From Aliarcobacter sp017996075 (GTDB taxonomy: Bacteria > Campylobacterota > Campylobacteria > Campylobacterales > Arcobacteraceae): a stretch of DNA of 64,000 nucleotides. The notes beneath the pieces are model-generated. The model saw only the letters and a program-made list of their open reading frames with translations, was not told the DNA's origin and ran no database searches. Position numbers and translations under genes: made by a program. Each line of letters opens with the position of its first letter. Within the stretch, counting starts at the first letter, position 1. The stretch is taken from assembly GCF_051062515.1 (NCBI RefSeq), contig NZ_JAMXEK010000008.1; one strand, given 5' to 3'. Positions 1 through 8,429 of this stretch are shown here, piece after piece.

Positions 1-1
1 T

Positions 2-94
2 AATATTGAAGATAAAGAGTTACATAAAAAAATAAACAAAGAGCTTGAAGAGTTAGCTAGTAAGTTTGTGATTTACAGTAGTTCGACGTATTAA
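2..94 (+). CDS. C-terminal end of an unidentified protein (partial)
   Basis: The window opens inside a reading frame that runs through about 30 codons to a TAA at 92-94. The visible tail is lysine- and glutamate-rich and ends in a short Ser/Thr/Tyr stretch (FVIYSSSTY). It lies 25 bp upstream of the SPOR-domain gene on the same strand, so the two are probably co-transcribed. Too little is present to identify the family. The amphipathic, codon-consistent composition makes a real C-terminus more likely than a chance frame, but this is a weak call. Confidence 0.5.
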   Translation, partial: NIEDKELHKKINKELEELASKFVIYSSSTY

Positions 95-119
95 TTGAGT
101 TTAAAAGCAAGGAGTTATT

Positions 120-1130
120 ATGCAAATAATAGGTGATGATTTTGTAAAAAAAGTTCAACTAAAACAAGAAAAAGAAGAGCTTGAAAAAAAGTTAAGTGAA
201 CTTGATGAAACAAGGATATCTATGGGAAATATAAATCTTACAAATAATCTAAATAATGCCTATAAAGGTATAGATAACAACGATGATATGAATGAGATGA
301 ATAGATTACAGCAAAATATTAATTATGATGATAGCAATGAATTTGACAATATTATGCTAAATCAACAACAAGGCGGAGAAGACAATAAGAAGAAATACTT
401 AATTTTAGGTATTGTCTTAGTAGTTCTTTTTTTACTAACAATAATTATTATAAGACTTCTAACAGGTGATTCAAAAAAAGAAGATCCGTTTACTTCAAAT
501 AATCAGAATTCATCTGATATGAAAACTCTATCTGAAAATAGTGGAAATATAGAAGATAGATACCAAAGAATACTTGATGATAAAGCAAAAAAAGATAGTT
601 CAGAACCATCATCAACAAATCAACAAATTAATAGCTCAAATGATAGACTTGATATGATAAAAGAGACAAAAGATGAAACTAAATTGGCTCAAAATGAAAA
701 CTTCTCAGATAGCTCTATTCCAAATGAAGCTCTTGATGAAACTATAAAAAAGATAGAAGAGAAAAAACAAACTCCAAAAACATCTGAAACAAGTGTAGCA
801 CCATCTGTAAAAACACAAGCTGAGCCAAAAAAATCTATAAGAGATTTAGTTGAAGGTAATGCTACAGCAAAATCGACAACTCAAGAAGCAACTGGTGGTA
901 GTGGTTACTTTATTCAAATTGGTGCATTTTCAAAAAGACCTAGCGAAGCTTATTTAAAAAATATAACAAGCCAAGGTTTTAAATATAAAGTTATTCAAGA
1001 AGATGTAAAAGGTAATACATTTAACAAGCTTCTTATTGGTCCTTATAGTAGTAGAGTAGCAGCCTCAAATGATGTATCATCTGTAAAAAACAAGCTAAAT
1101 ATTCAAAATACTTTTATAGTAAATTATTAG
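120..1130 (+). CDS. SPOR-domain membrane protein
   Basis: A 336-residue protein with a charged, coiled-coil-like cytoplasmic N-terminus (about 1-90), one membrane segment (about 93-114, ILGIVLVVLFLLTIIIIRLL), a long low-complexity Ser/Thr/Lys/Gln linker (115-255) and a C-terminal SPOR domain (about 262-336, beginning YFIQIGAFSKRPSEAY). SPOR domains bind denuded peptidoglycan glycan strands, usually at the division site, so a role in septal wall metabolism is inferred. The topology (cytosolic N-terminus, periplasmic SPOR) matches FtsN/DedD-like proteins, but orthology to either cannot be claimed. The start is set by an AAGGAG ribosome-binding site a few bases before the ATG. The trpE-like gene follows after 9 bp, suggesting an operon. 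Confidence 0.88.
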   Translation: MQIIGDDFVKKVQLKQEKEELEKKLSELDETRISMGNINLTNNLNNAYKGIDNNDDMNEMNRLQQNINYDDSNEFDNIMLNQQQGGEDNKKKYLILGIVLVVLFLLTIIIIRLLTGDSKKEDPFTSNNQNSSDMKTLSENSGNIEDRYQRILDDKAKKDSSEPSSTNQQINSSNDRLDMIKETKDETKLAQNENFSDSSIPNEALDETIKKIEEKKQTPKTSETSVAPSVKTQAEPKKSIRDLVEGNATAKSTTQEATGGSGYFIQIGAFSKRPSEAYLKNITSQGFKYKVIQEDVKGNTFNKLLIGPYSSRVAASNDVSSVKNKLNIQNTFIVNY

Positions 1131-1139
1131 TAGATATTT

Positions 1140-2552
1140 ATGAATTTTTATAGTAAAACTCTATTTTTAGACCAATTTACACCTGTTTCAATTTATGAAA
1201 AAATAAAAGCTCTTTATTCTAAAGAGCTTAGTTTTTTATTTGAAAGTAGCATAAGCTCAAATAATGATGGAAATTTTTCATATATAATAATTGGAGCAAG
1301 AGAGAGAATTTGGTACAAAAACAATGAATGTTTTTTTAAAAATGAAATTGGAACAGTAGAAAAAGTAGATAGTAACCCTCTATTATTTTTAAAAAAGTAT
1401 TATAAAAATTTTGAAAAAAATATATATAAAGAGAAATCAAAAGAGCTAGGAATTGGTTTGATTGATGGATTTATTGGAAATGTTGGTTACGATATAGGAA
1501 AAGAGTTTGAACCAAAACTAAAAGCTTCTATGAACTCTTTAGAAGATGAGTTAAATATCCCTGATTTAGATTTAATAAGACCAAAGATAATATTAGCATT
1601 TTCTCATAAAACTTCAAAACTAGTAATACTTACTTCAATGGATGAGTTAAAAAATGAGATTGAAAATATAGAAAAAGAGCTTTTAAAGCCATATATTTAT
1701 ACTCCACTAAAAAAAGCAAAGTTGATAGATAATGGAAAATTTAACTTTACTAAAGAAGAATTTTTTTCTATAGTTGAAAAATCAAAAGAGATGATAAGAG
1801 CAGGAGATATCTTCCAGATTTTAATCTCAAATAGATTTACTCAAAATGCAGTTGTTGATAGTCTATCTTTTTATAGAGCATTAAGAAGTAAAAATCCAAG
1901 TCCATATCTTTTTTTATTAGAGTTTGAAGATTTTAGTATTGCAGGAAGTAGCCCAGAGGTTATGATTAGATTAGTAGATGGTCACCTACTTTTAAGACCA
2001 ATAGCAGGCACAAGAAAAAGAGGCTCTACTTTAGAAAAAGATTTAGAGATGGAAAATGAGCTAATAAATGATAAAAAAGAGAGAGCAGAACATCTAATGC
2101 TTGTTGATTTAGGAAGAAATGATGTTGGAAGAGTTGCTCGTGCTGGAAGTGTAAAAGTAACAGAACTTATGAGAATAGAGAGATACTCTCATGTTATGCA
2201 TATAGTTTCAGATGTTGAAGCAGTTTTAGATGAAAAATATGATATGTTTGACCTATTTATGGCAACATTTACAGCTGGAACAATGACTGGAGCTCCAAAA
2301 ATAAGAGCTATGGAATTAATAGCAAATTTTGAAAAAATAAAAAGAAATTTCTACTCTGGAAGCATAGCTTACTTTGGGTTTGATGGAAATATGGATAGTG
2401 CAATAACTATTCGAACTTCGCTTTTGACAAAAGATAAAATAATTTTCCAATCAGGTGCTGGAATTGTTGCTGATTCTATAAATGAAGATGAGTATCTAGA
2501 GGTTCACAACAAACTAGCAGCAAATATTGCAACTTTAAAAGATTTATCTTAA
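1140..2552 (+). CDS. trpE: Anthranilate synthase component I (TrpE-type chorismate-utilising enzyme)
   Basis: A 470-residue member of the chorismate-binding family. An N-terminal Anth_synt_I_N region precedes a chorismate-binding domain from about residue 200. The key motif near residue 287 reads PIAGTRKRG, and a second conserved block near 380 reads TAGTMTGAPKIRAMELI. PabB enzymes usually carry PIKGT with a catalytic lysine. The alanine here argues for anthranilate synthase, which converts chorismate plus ammonia or glutamine to anthranilate for tryptophan synthesis. No trpG glutamine-amidotransferase or other trp gene is adjacent. The gene sits between the SPOR gene and pdxJ (22-bp gap), which is unusual for a trp gene, so a dedicated role other than tryptophan synthesis cannot be excluded. 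Confidence 0.78.
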   Translation: MNFYSKTLFLDQFTPVSIYEKIKALYSKELSFLFESSISSNNDGNFSYIIIGARERIWYKNNECFFKNEIGTVEKVDSNPLLFLKKYYKNFEKNIYKEKSKELGIGLIDGFIGNVGYDIGKEFEPKLKASMNSLEDELNIPDLDLIRPKIILAFSHKTSKLVILTSMDELKNEIENIEKELLKPYIYTPLKKAKLIDNGKFNFTKEEFFSIVEKSKEMIRAGDIFQILISNRFTQNAVVDSLSFYRALRSKNPSPYLFLLEFEDFSIAGSSPEVMIRLVDGHLLLRPIAGTRKRGSTLEKDLEMENELINDKKERAEHLMLVDLGRNDVGRVARAGSVKVTELMRIERYSHVMHIVSDVEAVLDEKYDMFDLFMATFTAGTMTGAPKIRAMELIANFEKIKRNFYSGSIAYFGFDGNMDSAITIRTSLLTKDKIIFQSGAGIVADSINEDEYLEVHNKLAANIATLKDLS

Positions 2553-2574
2553 AAAAATAAAAAGAGGAACAAAT

Positions 2575-3357
2575 ATGCTTTTAGGTGTAAATATTGACCA
2601 TATAGCAACTCTAAGAGAGGCTAGAAAAATAAATGATCCAAATCCACTAGATGCAGTTAGTATTTGTAAAGTAAGTGGTGCAGATCAAATAACTATTCAT
2701 TTAAGAGAAGATAGAAGACATATCCACGATTTAGATGCAAAAGCCATAATCGAACAATCAGCACTTCCTATAAATTTAGAGTGCTCTATTAATAGCGATA
2801 TTATAGATATTGTTTGTAATTTAAAACCATATAGAGTAACTTTGGTACCTGAAAATAGAGAAGAAGTAACAACTGAAGGTGGTCTTGATTTAGAAAATAA
2901 TTTTCAAAAAATAAGCCGTACAATAGAGCAATTAAAATCAAATGATATTGAAATTTCACTTTTTATAGACCCTACTTTAAAATCTATAGAACTTTCAAAT
3001 ATGCTAGGAGCTTCTTGGGTAGAGCTTCATACAGGAACTTATGCAAATATCTATGCAATGTTAAATACAAATTTAAGATTTACTCAACACTCAATAAAAG
3101 AGTTAGAACTTCCAAAAGAAAAACTAAAAGAAAAGCTAGAACATAGTTTAGAAATTATAAAAATCTCTTCAAGCTATGCTGTAAATTTAGGCTTAAAAGT
3201 AGCAGCTGGTCATGGATTAAATTATCAAAATGTAAGAAATATTTGTGAAATAAAAGATATTATTGAGTTAAATATCGGTCAAAGTATTATTGCAAGATCT
3301 GTTTTTACAGGACTATCATCTGCAATAGTTGAGATGAAAAATCTTATTTCAAAATGA
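2575..3357 (+). CDS. pdxJ: Pyridoxine 5'-phosphate synthase
   Basis: A 260-residue TIM-barrel enzyme. PdxJ condenses 3-amino-2-oxopropyl phosphate (made by PdxA) with 1-deoxy-D-xylulose 5-phosphate to give pyridoxine 5'-phosphate, the DXP-dependent B6 route. Recognisable signatures are LGVNIDHIATLREAR at the N-terminus, ADQITIHLREDRRHI near residue 40, the LVPE-R block near 91, AAGHGLNYQNV near 211 and NIGQSIIARSVFTGL near 233. Length is slightly above the usual 240-250. An AGAGGAAC ribosome-binding site precedes the ATG. The last codons overlap the pdxA start by 4 bp (ATGA), so translation is coupled to the partner enzyme of the same pathway. Confidence 0.95.
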   Translation: MLLGVNIDHIATLREARKINDPNPLDAVSICKVSGADQITIHLREDRRHIHDLDAKAIIEQSALPINLECSINSDIIDIVCNLKPYRVTLVPENREEVTTEGGLDLENNFQKISRTIEQLKSNDIEISLFIDPTLKSIELSNMLGASWVELHTGTYANIYAMLNTNLRFTQHSIKELELPKEKLKEKLEHSLEIIKISSSYAVNLGLKVAAGHGLNYQNVRNICEIKDIIELNIGQSIIARSVFTGLSSAIVEMKNLISK

Positions 3358-4280
3358 AAAATCTTCCTAAAATTGCTATTAGTATTGGAGATTTAAATGG
3401 CATTGGTGTAGAAATTGCATTAAAATCTCACGATAGTATAAAAGAGATTTGCCAACCTATATATTGTATAAATCGTCAAATGCTCGAACTTGCTTCTATG
3501 CTTTTAGAAGTTCCAATTCCTGATGATTTTATGATACATGAGACTTTTGGTGATTTTGAAATAACGCCTTCAAAAACTACAAAAGAAGCTGGTATTTTTT
3601 CATATCTATCTTTTATGGATGCGATAAATCTTGCAAATATAAAAAGTGTAGATGCAATTTGTACTTTGCCAATAAACAAAGAATCTTGGGGGAAAGCGAA
3701 GCTAAAATATAAAGGTCACACAGAGGTTTTAAGAGATTTTTATAATAAAGAAGCAATTATGATGTTAGGCTGTCAAAAGATGTATGTAGCTTTGTTTACA
3801 GAACATATTGCTTTAAAAGATGTTGCAAAAAGTATAAAAACAAAAAAACTTATTAATTTTTTCAAAAATTTTCACTCTTGTACAAATGCAAAAAAAATAG
3901 CCGTTCTAGCACTAAATCCACATGCAGGAGATGGTGGAGTTCTTGGGAAAGAAGAAAAAAAAATCCAAAAAGCTATAAAAAAAGCAAATAAAATCTTAGG
4001 TGAAGATATTTTCTCAAATCCACTTGTACCAGATACTGCTTTTTCACCAAATAATAGAAAAAACTATAAATATTTTATAGCTATGTATCATGATCAAGGT
4101 TTAGCTCCACTAAAAGCTCTATATTTTGATGAGAGCATAAATGTTAGTTTAAACCTTCCAATTATAAGAACAAGTGTAGATCATGGAACAGCTTTTGATA
4201 TAGCATATAAAAATAAAAATCCAAATACAAAAAGCTATATAAATGCGATAAAAGAGGCTATAGTTTTGAGTAAAAAATGA
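3354..4280 (+). CDS. pdxA: 4-hydroxythreonine-4-phosphate dehydrogenase
   Basis: A 308-residue cytosolic oxidoreductase. PdxA oxidises 4-phosphohydroxy-L-threonine with NAD(P)+, and the product decarboxylates to the PdxJ substrate. Conserved features are IAISIGDLNGIGVEI at the N-terminus, the metal-ligand histidine region KGHTEVL, LNPHAGDGG near residue 188 and MYHDQGLAPLKAL near 246, followed by a basic-rich C-terminus. It overlaps pdxJ by 4 bp upstream and the following ATPase gene by 4 bp downstream (ATGA at 4277), forming a translationally coupled three-gene unit. It is slightly shorter than the E. coli enzyme (329 residues) but complete. Confidence 0.95.
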   Translation: MKNLPKIAISIGDLNGIGVEIALKSHDSIKEICQPIYCINRQMLELASMLLEVPIPDDFMIHETFGDFEITPSKTTKEAGIFSYLSFMDAINLANIKSVDAICTLPINKESWGKAKLKYKGHTEVLRDFYNKEAIMMLGCQKMYVALFTEHIALKDVAKSIKTKKLINFFKNFHSCTNAKKIAVLALNPHAGDGGVLGKEEKKIQKAIKKANKILGEDIFSNPLVPDTAFSPNNRKNYKYFIAMYHDQGLAPLKALYFDESINVSLNLPIIRTSVDHGTAFDIAYKNKNPNTKSYINAIKEAIVLSKK

Positions 4281-5347
4281 AATTACTTGAAGAGAACTAT
4301 GAAATAAATTTTTCCAAAGTAAATTTTTTGGAGAGAAAAACAAAGATAGAACATAAAAAAACTATAATATGTGGAGCTTCAAAAGTTGGAAAATCTTATT
4401 TAGTATTTGATTTTTTAAGCAACTTTAAAAATGAAGAGTATTTATATATTGACTTTTTTGATTTAAGAAATAGCAATATTTATGAAGAGCTAAATTTATT
4501 AGATGATTTTATATCTTTAAAAGATATAAAAGTTTTAGTCTTAGAAAATTTTAATAATGAGTGCAAAATCCCAAATTGTGAAAATATTATTTTAACTTCC
4601 CAAAAAAATATTGAATATAAAAATTTCAAAAAAATAGAACTTTTTGCACTGGATTTTGAAGAGTATCTTTTATTTGATAACAAACATCAAAATATTACTC
4701 AAAGTTTTAATAATTTTTTAAAATATGGAAATTTACCACTTTCTGTAAATACAGAGGAGCAAAAAAAAATATCAAAACTTCAAGATATCATAAAAATGAA
4801 CTCAAAAGATGATACAAGTTATGAGATTTTAAAAATCTTAATAGAAAATATTGATGAGAAAAAATCAATTTTTCAACTATTTAATCAACTAAAATCAAAA
4901 ATCAAAATATCAAAAGATAGATTTTATGAAGAGTGTAAAGAGTTAGAAGATAAAAACTCTATTTTTTTTGTAGGAAAATATAATCAAGAAAAAAGTTTAA
5001 AAAAAATATATTCATATAACTATGCTTTTTTGAGTGCTATTAGTTTTTCAAAAAAATTTAAGCAAGAGTTTGCAAATATGATTTTTTTGGAGCTTTTAAA
5101 AGAAAAAAAAACTATTTATTATCTTGATAACATTGATTTTTATATAAAAGAGGATAATTTAGCGATTGTTTGTATCCCTTTTTTTAATATTGATTTAAAT
5201 TCAAATTTACTAAAAAAAATTATAAAAAATGCTTTAGAACTAAATATAGAGAAAATAGAGATTATTACTATTTCCAATAATCAAAAAATTGATAATAAAA
5301 AAATAAATATTGAAACAATTGTATTTTATGAGTGGGCTTTAATTTAA
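4277..5347 (+). CDS. AAA_14/DUF4143-like P-loop ATPase of unknown function
   Basis: A 356-residue protein with a Walker A at residues 33-40 (GASKVGKS), a following YLYIDFFDLR strand and a Walker-B-like LVLENF. The layout resembles the prokaryotic AAA_14 plus DUF4143 ATPases, whose C-terminal part looks nuclease-like; here the matching segment is around FANMIFLELLKEKKTIYYLDNIDFYI. No substrate or partner is evident. The composition is extremely Lys/Ile/Asn-rich even for this genome. It starts inside the end of pdxA (4-bp overlap) and therefore belongs to the pdx transcript, although nothing in the sequence ties it to B6 synthesis. The family assignment is moderately sure; function is unknown. 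Confidence 0.75.
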   Translation: MKLLEENYEINFSKVNFLERKTKIEHKKTIICGASKVGKSYLVFDFLSNFKNEEYLYIDFFDLRNSNIYEELNLLDDFISLKDIKVLVLENFNNECKIPNCENIILTSQKNIEYKNFKKIELFALDFEEYLLFDNKHQNITQSFNNFLKYGNLPLSVNTEEQKKISKLQDIIKMNSKDDTSYEILKILIENIDEKKSIFQLFNQLKSKIKISKDRFYEECKELEDKNSIFFVGKYNQEKSLKKIYSYNYAFLSAISFSKKFKQEFANMIFLELLKEKKTIYYLDNIDFYIKEDNLAIVCIPFFNIDLNSNLLKKIIKNALELNIEKIEIITISNNQKIDNKKINIETIVFYEWALI

Positions 5348-5362
5348 GATTATTAATCTTTT

Positions 5363-5371
5363 GTGATATAA
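5363..5371 (+). promoter_or_regulatory. Extended -10 promoter for the diguanylate cyclase gene
   Basis: TGA followed directly by TATAAT, a sigma70 extended -10 without a clear -35. It lies about 30 bp before the ATG at 5401 and downstream of the in-frame upstream ATG at 5332, so a transcript from it would only include the later start. Confidence 0.6.
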
Positions 5372-5400
5372 TGCTTTTATCTTTTAAAAAAGTAGTTAAT

Positions 5401-6705
5401 ATGGAAAAAAAGTTAGTTAACTTTATAAAATATGCTCCTATGATTTTTATTCCTTTAGTTGTTTTTTTAGTTTTTTATCTAATAATAACTGGTTATAAAT
5501 CTACACTTAATAGTAATTTTGAAATCTATAAAAATGATTTAATAGATAAACAAAAAAGTTTAGTAAAAACAAATATCCAAATTGCTACTCAAATATTTGA
5601 AAATCAAGTACTTTTGACTGAAAATAAAGAGAAAGCTTATAAATCATTCTTAAATCTTATAAAAAATATAAATAATAAAGCTAGTGATTACTATTTTATA
5701 TTTAATACAAAAGGTGATGTGATTGTTCACTCATTTTTAAGTCATCTAGAGGGTCAAAATCTATATATTGTAGATAATGAAAACTACAATAATGCAGTAA
5801 AAATAATAACACAAAACTCATCTGCAGATAGATTTGTAACTTACAAATGGTTAAATCCAAGTACAAATTTAATAGAAGAAAAAATATCTTTTGTAAGACA
5901 ACTACCAAACAGTGATTTAGTTATTGGAAGTGGATTTTATTTAGAAGATATTAATAAACTTGTAGAGAACCAAAGAGATATAGAACTAAAAGAACATGAT
6001 AAAAATATAAATGTTACTTTATCTTTAGCTATTGTTTTTACTCTTTTATCTTTTATTTTATCTTATATCATTTCAACAATGCTTTTAAAGGCTTTTAATA
6101 TTTTGCATAGTTCATTAAAAGATAAATCTATTGAACTTCAAAAATTAAATAACGAACTTGAAATAAAAGTTGAGAATCGTACAAATAAACTAAAAAATGC
6201 TTATAAAAAAATGAAAGATTTGGCATCTATTGATGATTTAACAAAAATATACAATAGGTACTATTTTTTTAATATTCTCAACCAGCAGTTAGAAAAATTA
6301 AAATCAGATGATAAAATTTTTAGTTTGATAATGTTTGACTTAGATCATTTTAAAAATGTAAACGATACTTATGGGCATGATGTTGGTGATTATGTACTGC
6401 ATGAGACTTGTAGAGTTGTTGAAAAATGCTTAAGAGAAGATGATACTTTTGCTAGAATTGGTGGTGAAGAATTTTTAATATCACTACCAAATACAAATAT
6501 AGAAGATGCATTTTACATAGCTCAAAGAATAAGACAAAACATTGAACAACATAAGTTTAAAGATATTCCAAAACTAACAATAAGTTTGGGTGTAGCAGAA
6601 GCAAATGAACCAATCTTAAGTACAGAACTTCTTAAAAAAGTGGATCTTGCCTTATATAAAGCAAAAAAAGAGGGAAGAAATAAAGTTATTGCCTTTAAAA
6701 ATTAA
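5401..6705 (+). CDS. Membrane diguanylate cyclase with periplasmic Cache sensor (GGDEF)
   Basis: A 434-residue protein: membrane segment about 12-32 (MIFIPLVVFLVFYLIITGY), a periplasmic single-Cache-like sensor about 35-195 (YYFIFNTKGDVIVHSFLSHL), a second membrane segment about 205-230, a coiled-coil signalling helix, then GGDEF from about 275. The active-site motif is GGEEF (near 356). An RxxD inhibitory site (REDD) sits five residues before it, so the enzyme should make cyclic di-GMP from two GTP and be product-inhibited. An in-frame ATG exists 69 bp upstream at 5332, inside the end of the preceding gene. I prefer 5401 because a TGA-TATAAT promoter lies between them and the membrane helix follows naturally. 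The gene ends in a strong terminator. Confidence 0.9.
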   Translation: MEKKLVNFIKYAPMIFIPLVVFLVFYLIITGYKSTLNSNFEIYKNDLIDKQKSLVKTNIQIATQIFENQVLLTENKEKAYKSFLNLIKNINNKASDYYFIFNTKGDVIVHSFLSHLEGQNLYIVDNENYNNAVKIITQNSSADRFVTYKWLNPSTNLIEEKISFVRQLPNSDLVIGSGFYLEDINKLVENQRDIELKEHDKNINVTLSLAIVFTLLSFILSYIISTMLLKAFNILHSSLKDKSIELQKLNNELEIKVENRTNKLKNAYKKMKDLASIDDLTKIYNRYYFFNILNQQLEKLKSDDKIFSLIMFDLDHFKNVNDTYGHDVGDYVLHETCRVVEKCLREDDTFARIGGEEFLISLPNTNIEDAFYIAQRIRQNIEQHKFKDIPKLTISLGVAEANEPILSTELLKKVDLALYKAKKEGRNKVIAFKN

Positions 6706-6731
6706 GATATATTTGGTTAAAATTACCACTT

Positions 6732-6764
6732 AAAGCAACTCTTTGGTTAAGGGTTGCTTTTTTT
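6732..6764 (+). terminator. Rho-independent terminator after the diguanylate cyclase gene
   Basis: Inverted repeat AAAGCAAC (6732-6739) and GTTGCTTT (6753-6760), extended by a G-T wobble and three further pairs around a TGGTT loop, followed by a run of seven T. It overlaps the stop codon (6747-6749) and last codons of the convergent DUF2459 gene. Confidence 0.85.
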
Positions 6765-7436
6765 ATTATATTGATACAAAATTCCATCATCAAATGCTAC
6801 CCAAAAAGAAGCTGGCAAAGATGCTTTTTTTAATAAATTATTTGTCCAAGTGTTACAAGTATGAAAAATACTATAACTTCCTATTGCTTCATAAAAAGCA
6901 TCATTTTCTCCATATTGAGATGTTGTTTTTATATTTATTGGTTTTTCATCTTTGTATTGTAAAGAGTTTTTTATTGTATCAATTATTGAACTATACTGTT
7001 TTTTAGATATTTTTATTTTGTATGTTAAATCATCTTCAGCAATCTCATCATAATATGTAATATGTAAAGCAGCATTTCCAAGACCAAATCCTGCAATCAA
7101 AGAAGTACTTAGTTTTAGCTCAGCCCATGTTGGAGTATCTAGGTAAAAACCCTTGTCACCCCAACCAATGCTAATATATAAAAAATCATCTCTTTGGCTT
7201 AAAGTATCTTCATAATTGAAAAAATCAAACCAGTTTATCATATCACTTTTTATAGGCAAAACTACATCTGTATGAACTCCATTTGATTTTATAAATATTT
7301 CATACTCTAGATTTTCATTTTTAGAATAATTTGTTGTAATTTTTGAAAGAGTAGTTTCACTTAATAAATATACAACTACAAATAAAAATATTGCCAAGAG
7401 AGTAAAAAATATAGCTTTAAAAAATTTTCTAAACAT
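6747..7436 (-). CDS. DUF2459 / TIGR02117-type membrane-anchored protein
   Basis: A 229-residue protein with an N-terminal membrane anchor (about 8-28) and a conserved extracytoplasmic domain. Typical blocks are IFIKSNGVHTDVVLPIK, YISIGWGDKGFYLDTPTW and SYSIFHTCNTWTNNLLKKA. These resemble the DUF2459 family, whose conserved histidine and cysteine/asparagine positions suggest a hydrolase-like fold but whose reaction is not known to me. The ATG is preceded by AAGGAAA. It converges on the diguanylate cyclase gene, and its 3' end carries that gene's terminator on the other strand. It stands alone, with sixA divergent 94 bp away. Confidence 0.8.
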   Translation of the reverse strand: MFRKFFKAIFFTLLAIFLFVVVYLLSETTLSKITTNYSKNENLEYEIFIKSNGVHTDVVLPIKSDMINWFDFFNYEDTLSQRDDFLYISIGWGDKGFYLDTPTWAELKLSTSLIAGFGLGNAALHITYYDEIAEDDLTYKIKISKKQYSSIIDTIKNSLQYKDEKPINIKTTSQYGENDAFYEAIGSYSIFHTCNTWTNNLLKKASLPASFWVAFDDGILYQYNKKSNP

Positions 7437-7530
7437 TGGTAATATTTCCTTGTATCTATTTTTGATAATTTTATTATTAATTTATAAAAATATAGTTAAA
7501 ATCTAGCATTTTTATTTAAAGCAGGGAAAA

Positions 7531-8010
7531 ATGAAAAAACTTTTTATAGTAAGACACACAACAAAACAAAAAGAAACACAAAACGAATACGATTATGATA
7601 CTGAATTAACTAAAGAAGGTATAGAAAAAGCAACTCAAATGGCTCAAAAGTTAGCTTTGGAAAATCATCAAATTGATTTAATAGTGGCAAGTCCAGCAGT
7701 AAGAACAAGACACACAGCAGAAATTTTTGCAAATGAGCTAGGATACAACAAAACTATTATGCTAAATGAAGTTTTATATATGGCATTTGTAAATGAACTA
7801 ATAGAAACTATCACTTATACTTATGATACGATTGATTGTATGTTAATTGTAGGTCACAATCCATCTTTAACTGCTTTAGCAGTTACACTTTTAGGATTTA
7901 AAGAGAAATTCGAAGAGGGTGCAGTTATGCAAATAGATTTTGATTGTAATAGCTGGATTGATATTGACAAAAACAATGCAAAACTAATAAGCTATACTAT
8001 TCCAAAATAG
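7531..8010 (+). CDS. sixA: SixA-type histidine phosphatase
   Basis: A 159-residue single-domain member of the histidine phosphatase (phosphoglycerate-mutase-like) superfamily. The catalytic RH is at residues 8-9 (LFIVRHTTK; T replaces the more usual G or A of RHG/RHA). The second conserved arginine block is ASPAVRTRHTAEIFA near 57, and the second catalytic histidine lies in IVGHNPSLTALA near 111. Size and motifs match SixA, which dephosphorylates phosphohistidine on signalling or PTS-type proteins. No HPt or PTS partner is adjacent, so the substrate is unknown. It is cytosolic, with no signal peptide, and is a single-gene unit running towards the convergent small periplasmic-protein gene 6 bp away. 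Confidence 0.85.
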   Translation: MKKLFIVRHTTKQKETQNEYDYDTELTKEGIEKATQMAQKLALENHQIDLIVASPAVRTRHTAEIFANELGYNKTIMLNEVLYMAFVNELIETITYTYDTIDCMLIVGHNPSLTALAVTLLGFKEKFEEGAVMQIDFDCNSWIDIDKNNAKLISYTIPK

Positions 8011-8016
8011 TTTAGC

Positions 8017-8427
8017 TTACTTTATATTTTTATTCATCAAAGCAATAGTTGCCAAATTTGTAAGCTCATTTAATGTTTTTGAGTCTAGTTTTCTATTCCC
8101 AATAACAAAACTAAAAATCTCAATAAAGTTATCTCTTCCCCAAACTCTAAGCTCGGAAACATTCAAAAACTTTTCAGTACTTAAAGTTTGACCTTTATTA
8201 TTTTTAATTATAACTTTTGCACTATCACTATTTTCAAAGTTTCCTTTTATTCCATCGTTGTTTTTAATTTGATAGCTTACAATTGCATCTAAAATCTTAC
8301 CGCTTACCAAACTTCCATTATCTACAACTTTTTTTGGAAAACCACTATCTTTTAAAAAATCATCCCATTTATCTGCAAAAAGATTTGTAGATATTAATAG
8401 TAAAACTAAACCTAAAAAATTTTTCAT
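8017..8427 (-). CDS. Small secreted protein of unknown function
   Basis: A 136-residue protein that I do not recognise. It begins with a clear signal peptide (MKNFLGLVLLLISTNLFA, likely cleavage after FADK or just before it). The mature part, about 118 residues, has one tryptophan-containing segment (ELRVWGRDNFIEIF) and no cysteine. I place the start at the ATG at 8427, which has an AGGAAA ribosome-binding site. An in-frame ATG at 8445 would overlap mnmE and add six charged residues ahead of the signal peptide. It is the last gene of the rpmH-to-mnmE series, 2 bp behind mnmE. Confidence 0.75.
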   Translation of the reverse strand: MKNFLGLVLLLISTNLFADKWDDFLKDSGFPKKVVDNGSLVSGKILDAIVSYQIKNNDGIKGNFENSDSAKVIIKNNKGQTLSTEKFLNVSELRVWGRDNFIEIFSFVIGNRKLDSKTLNELTNLATIALMNKNIK

Positions 8428-8429
8428 TT

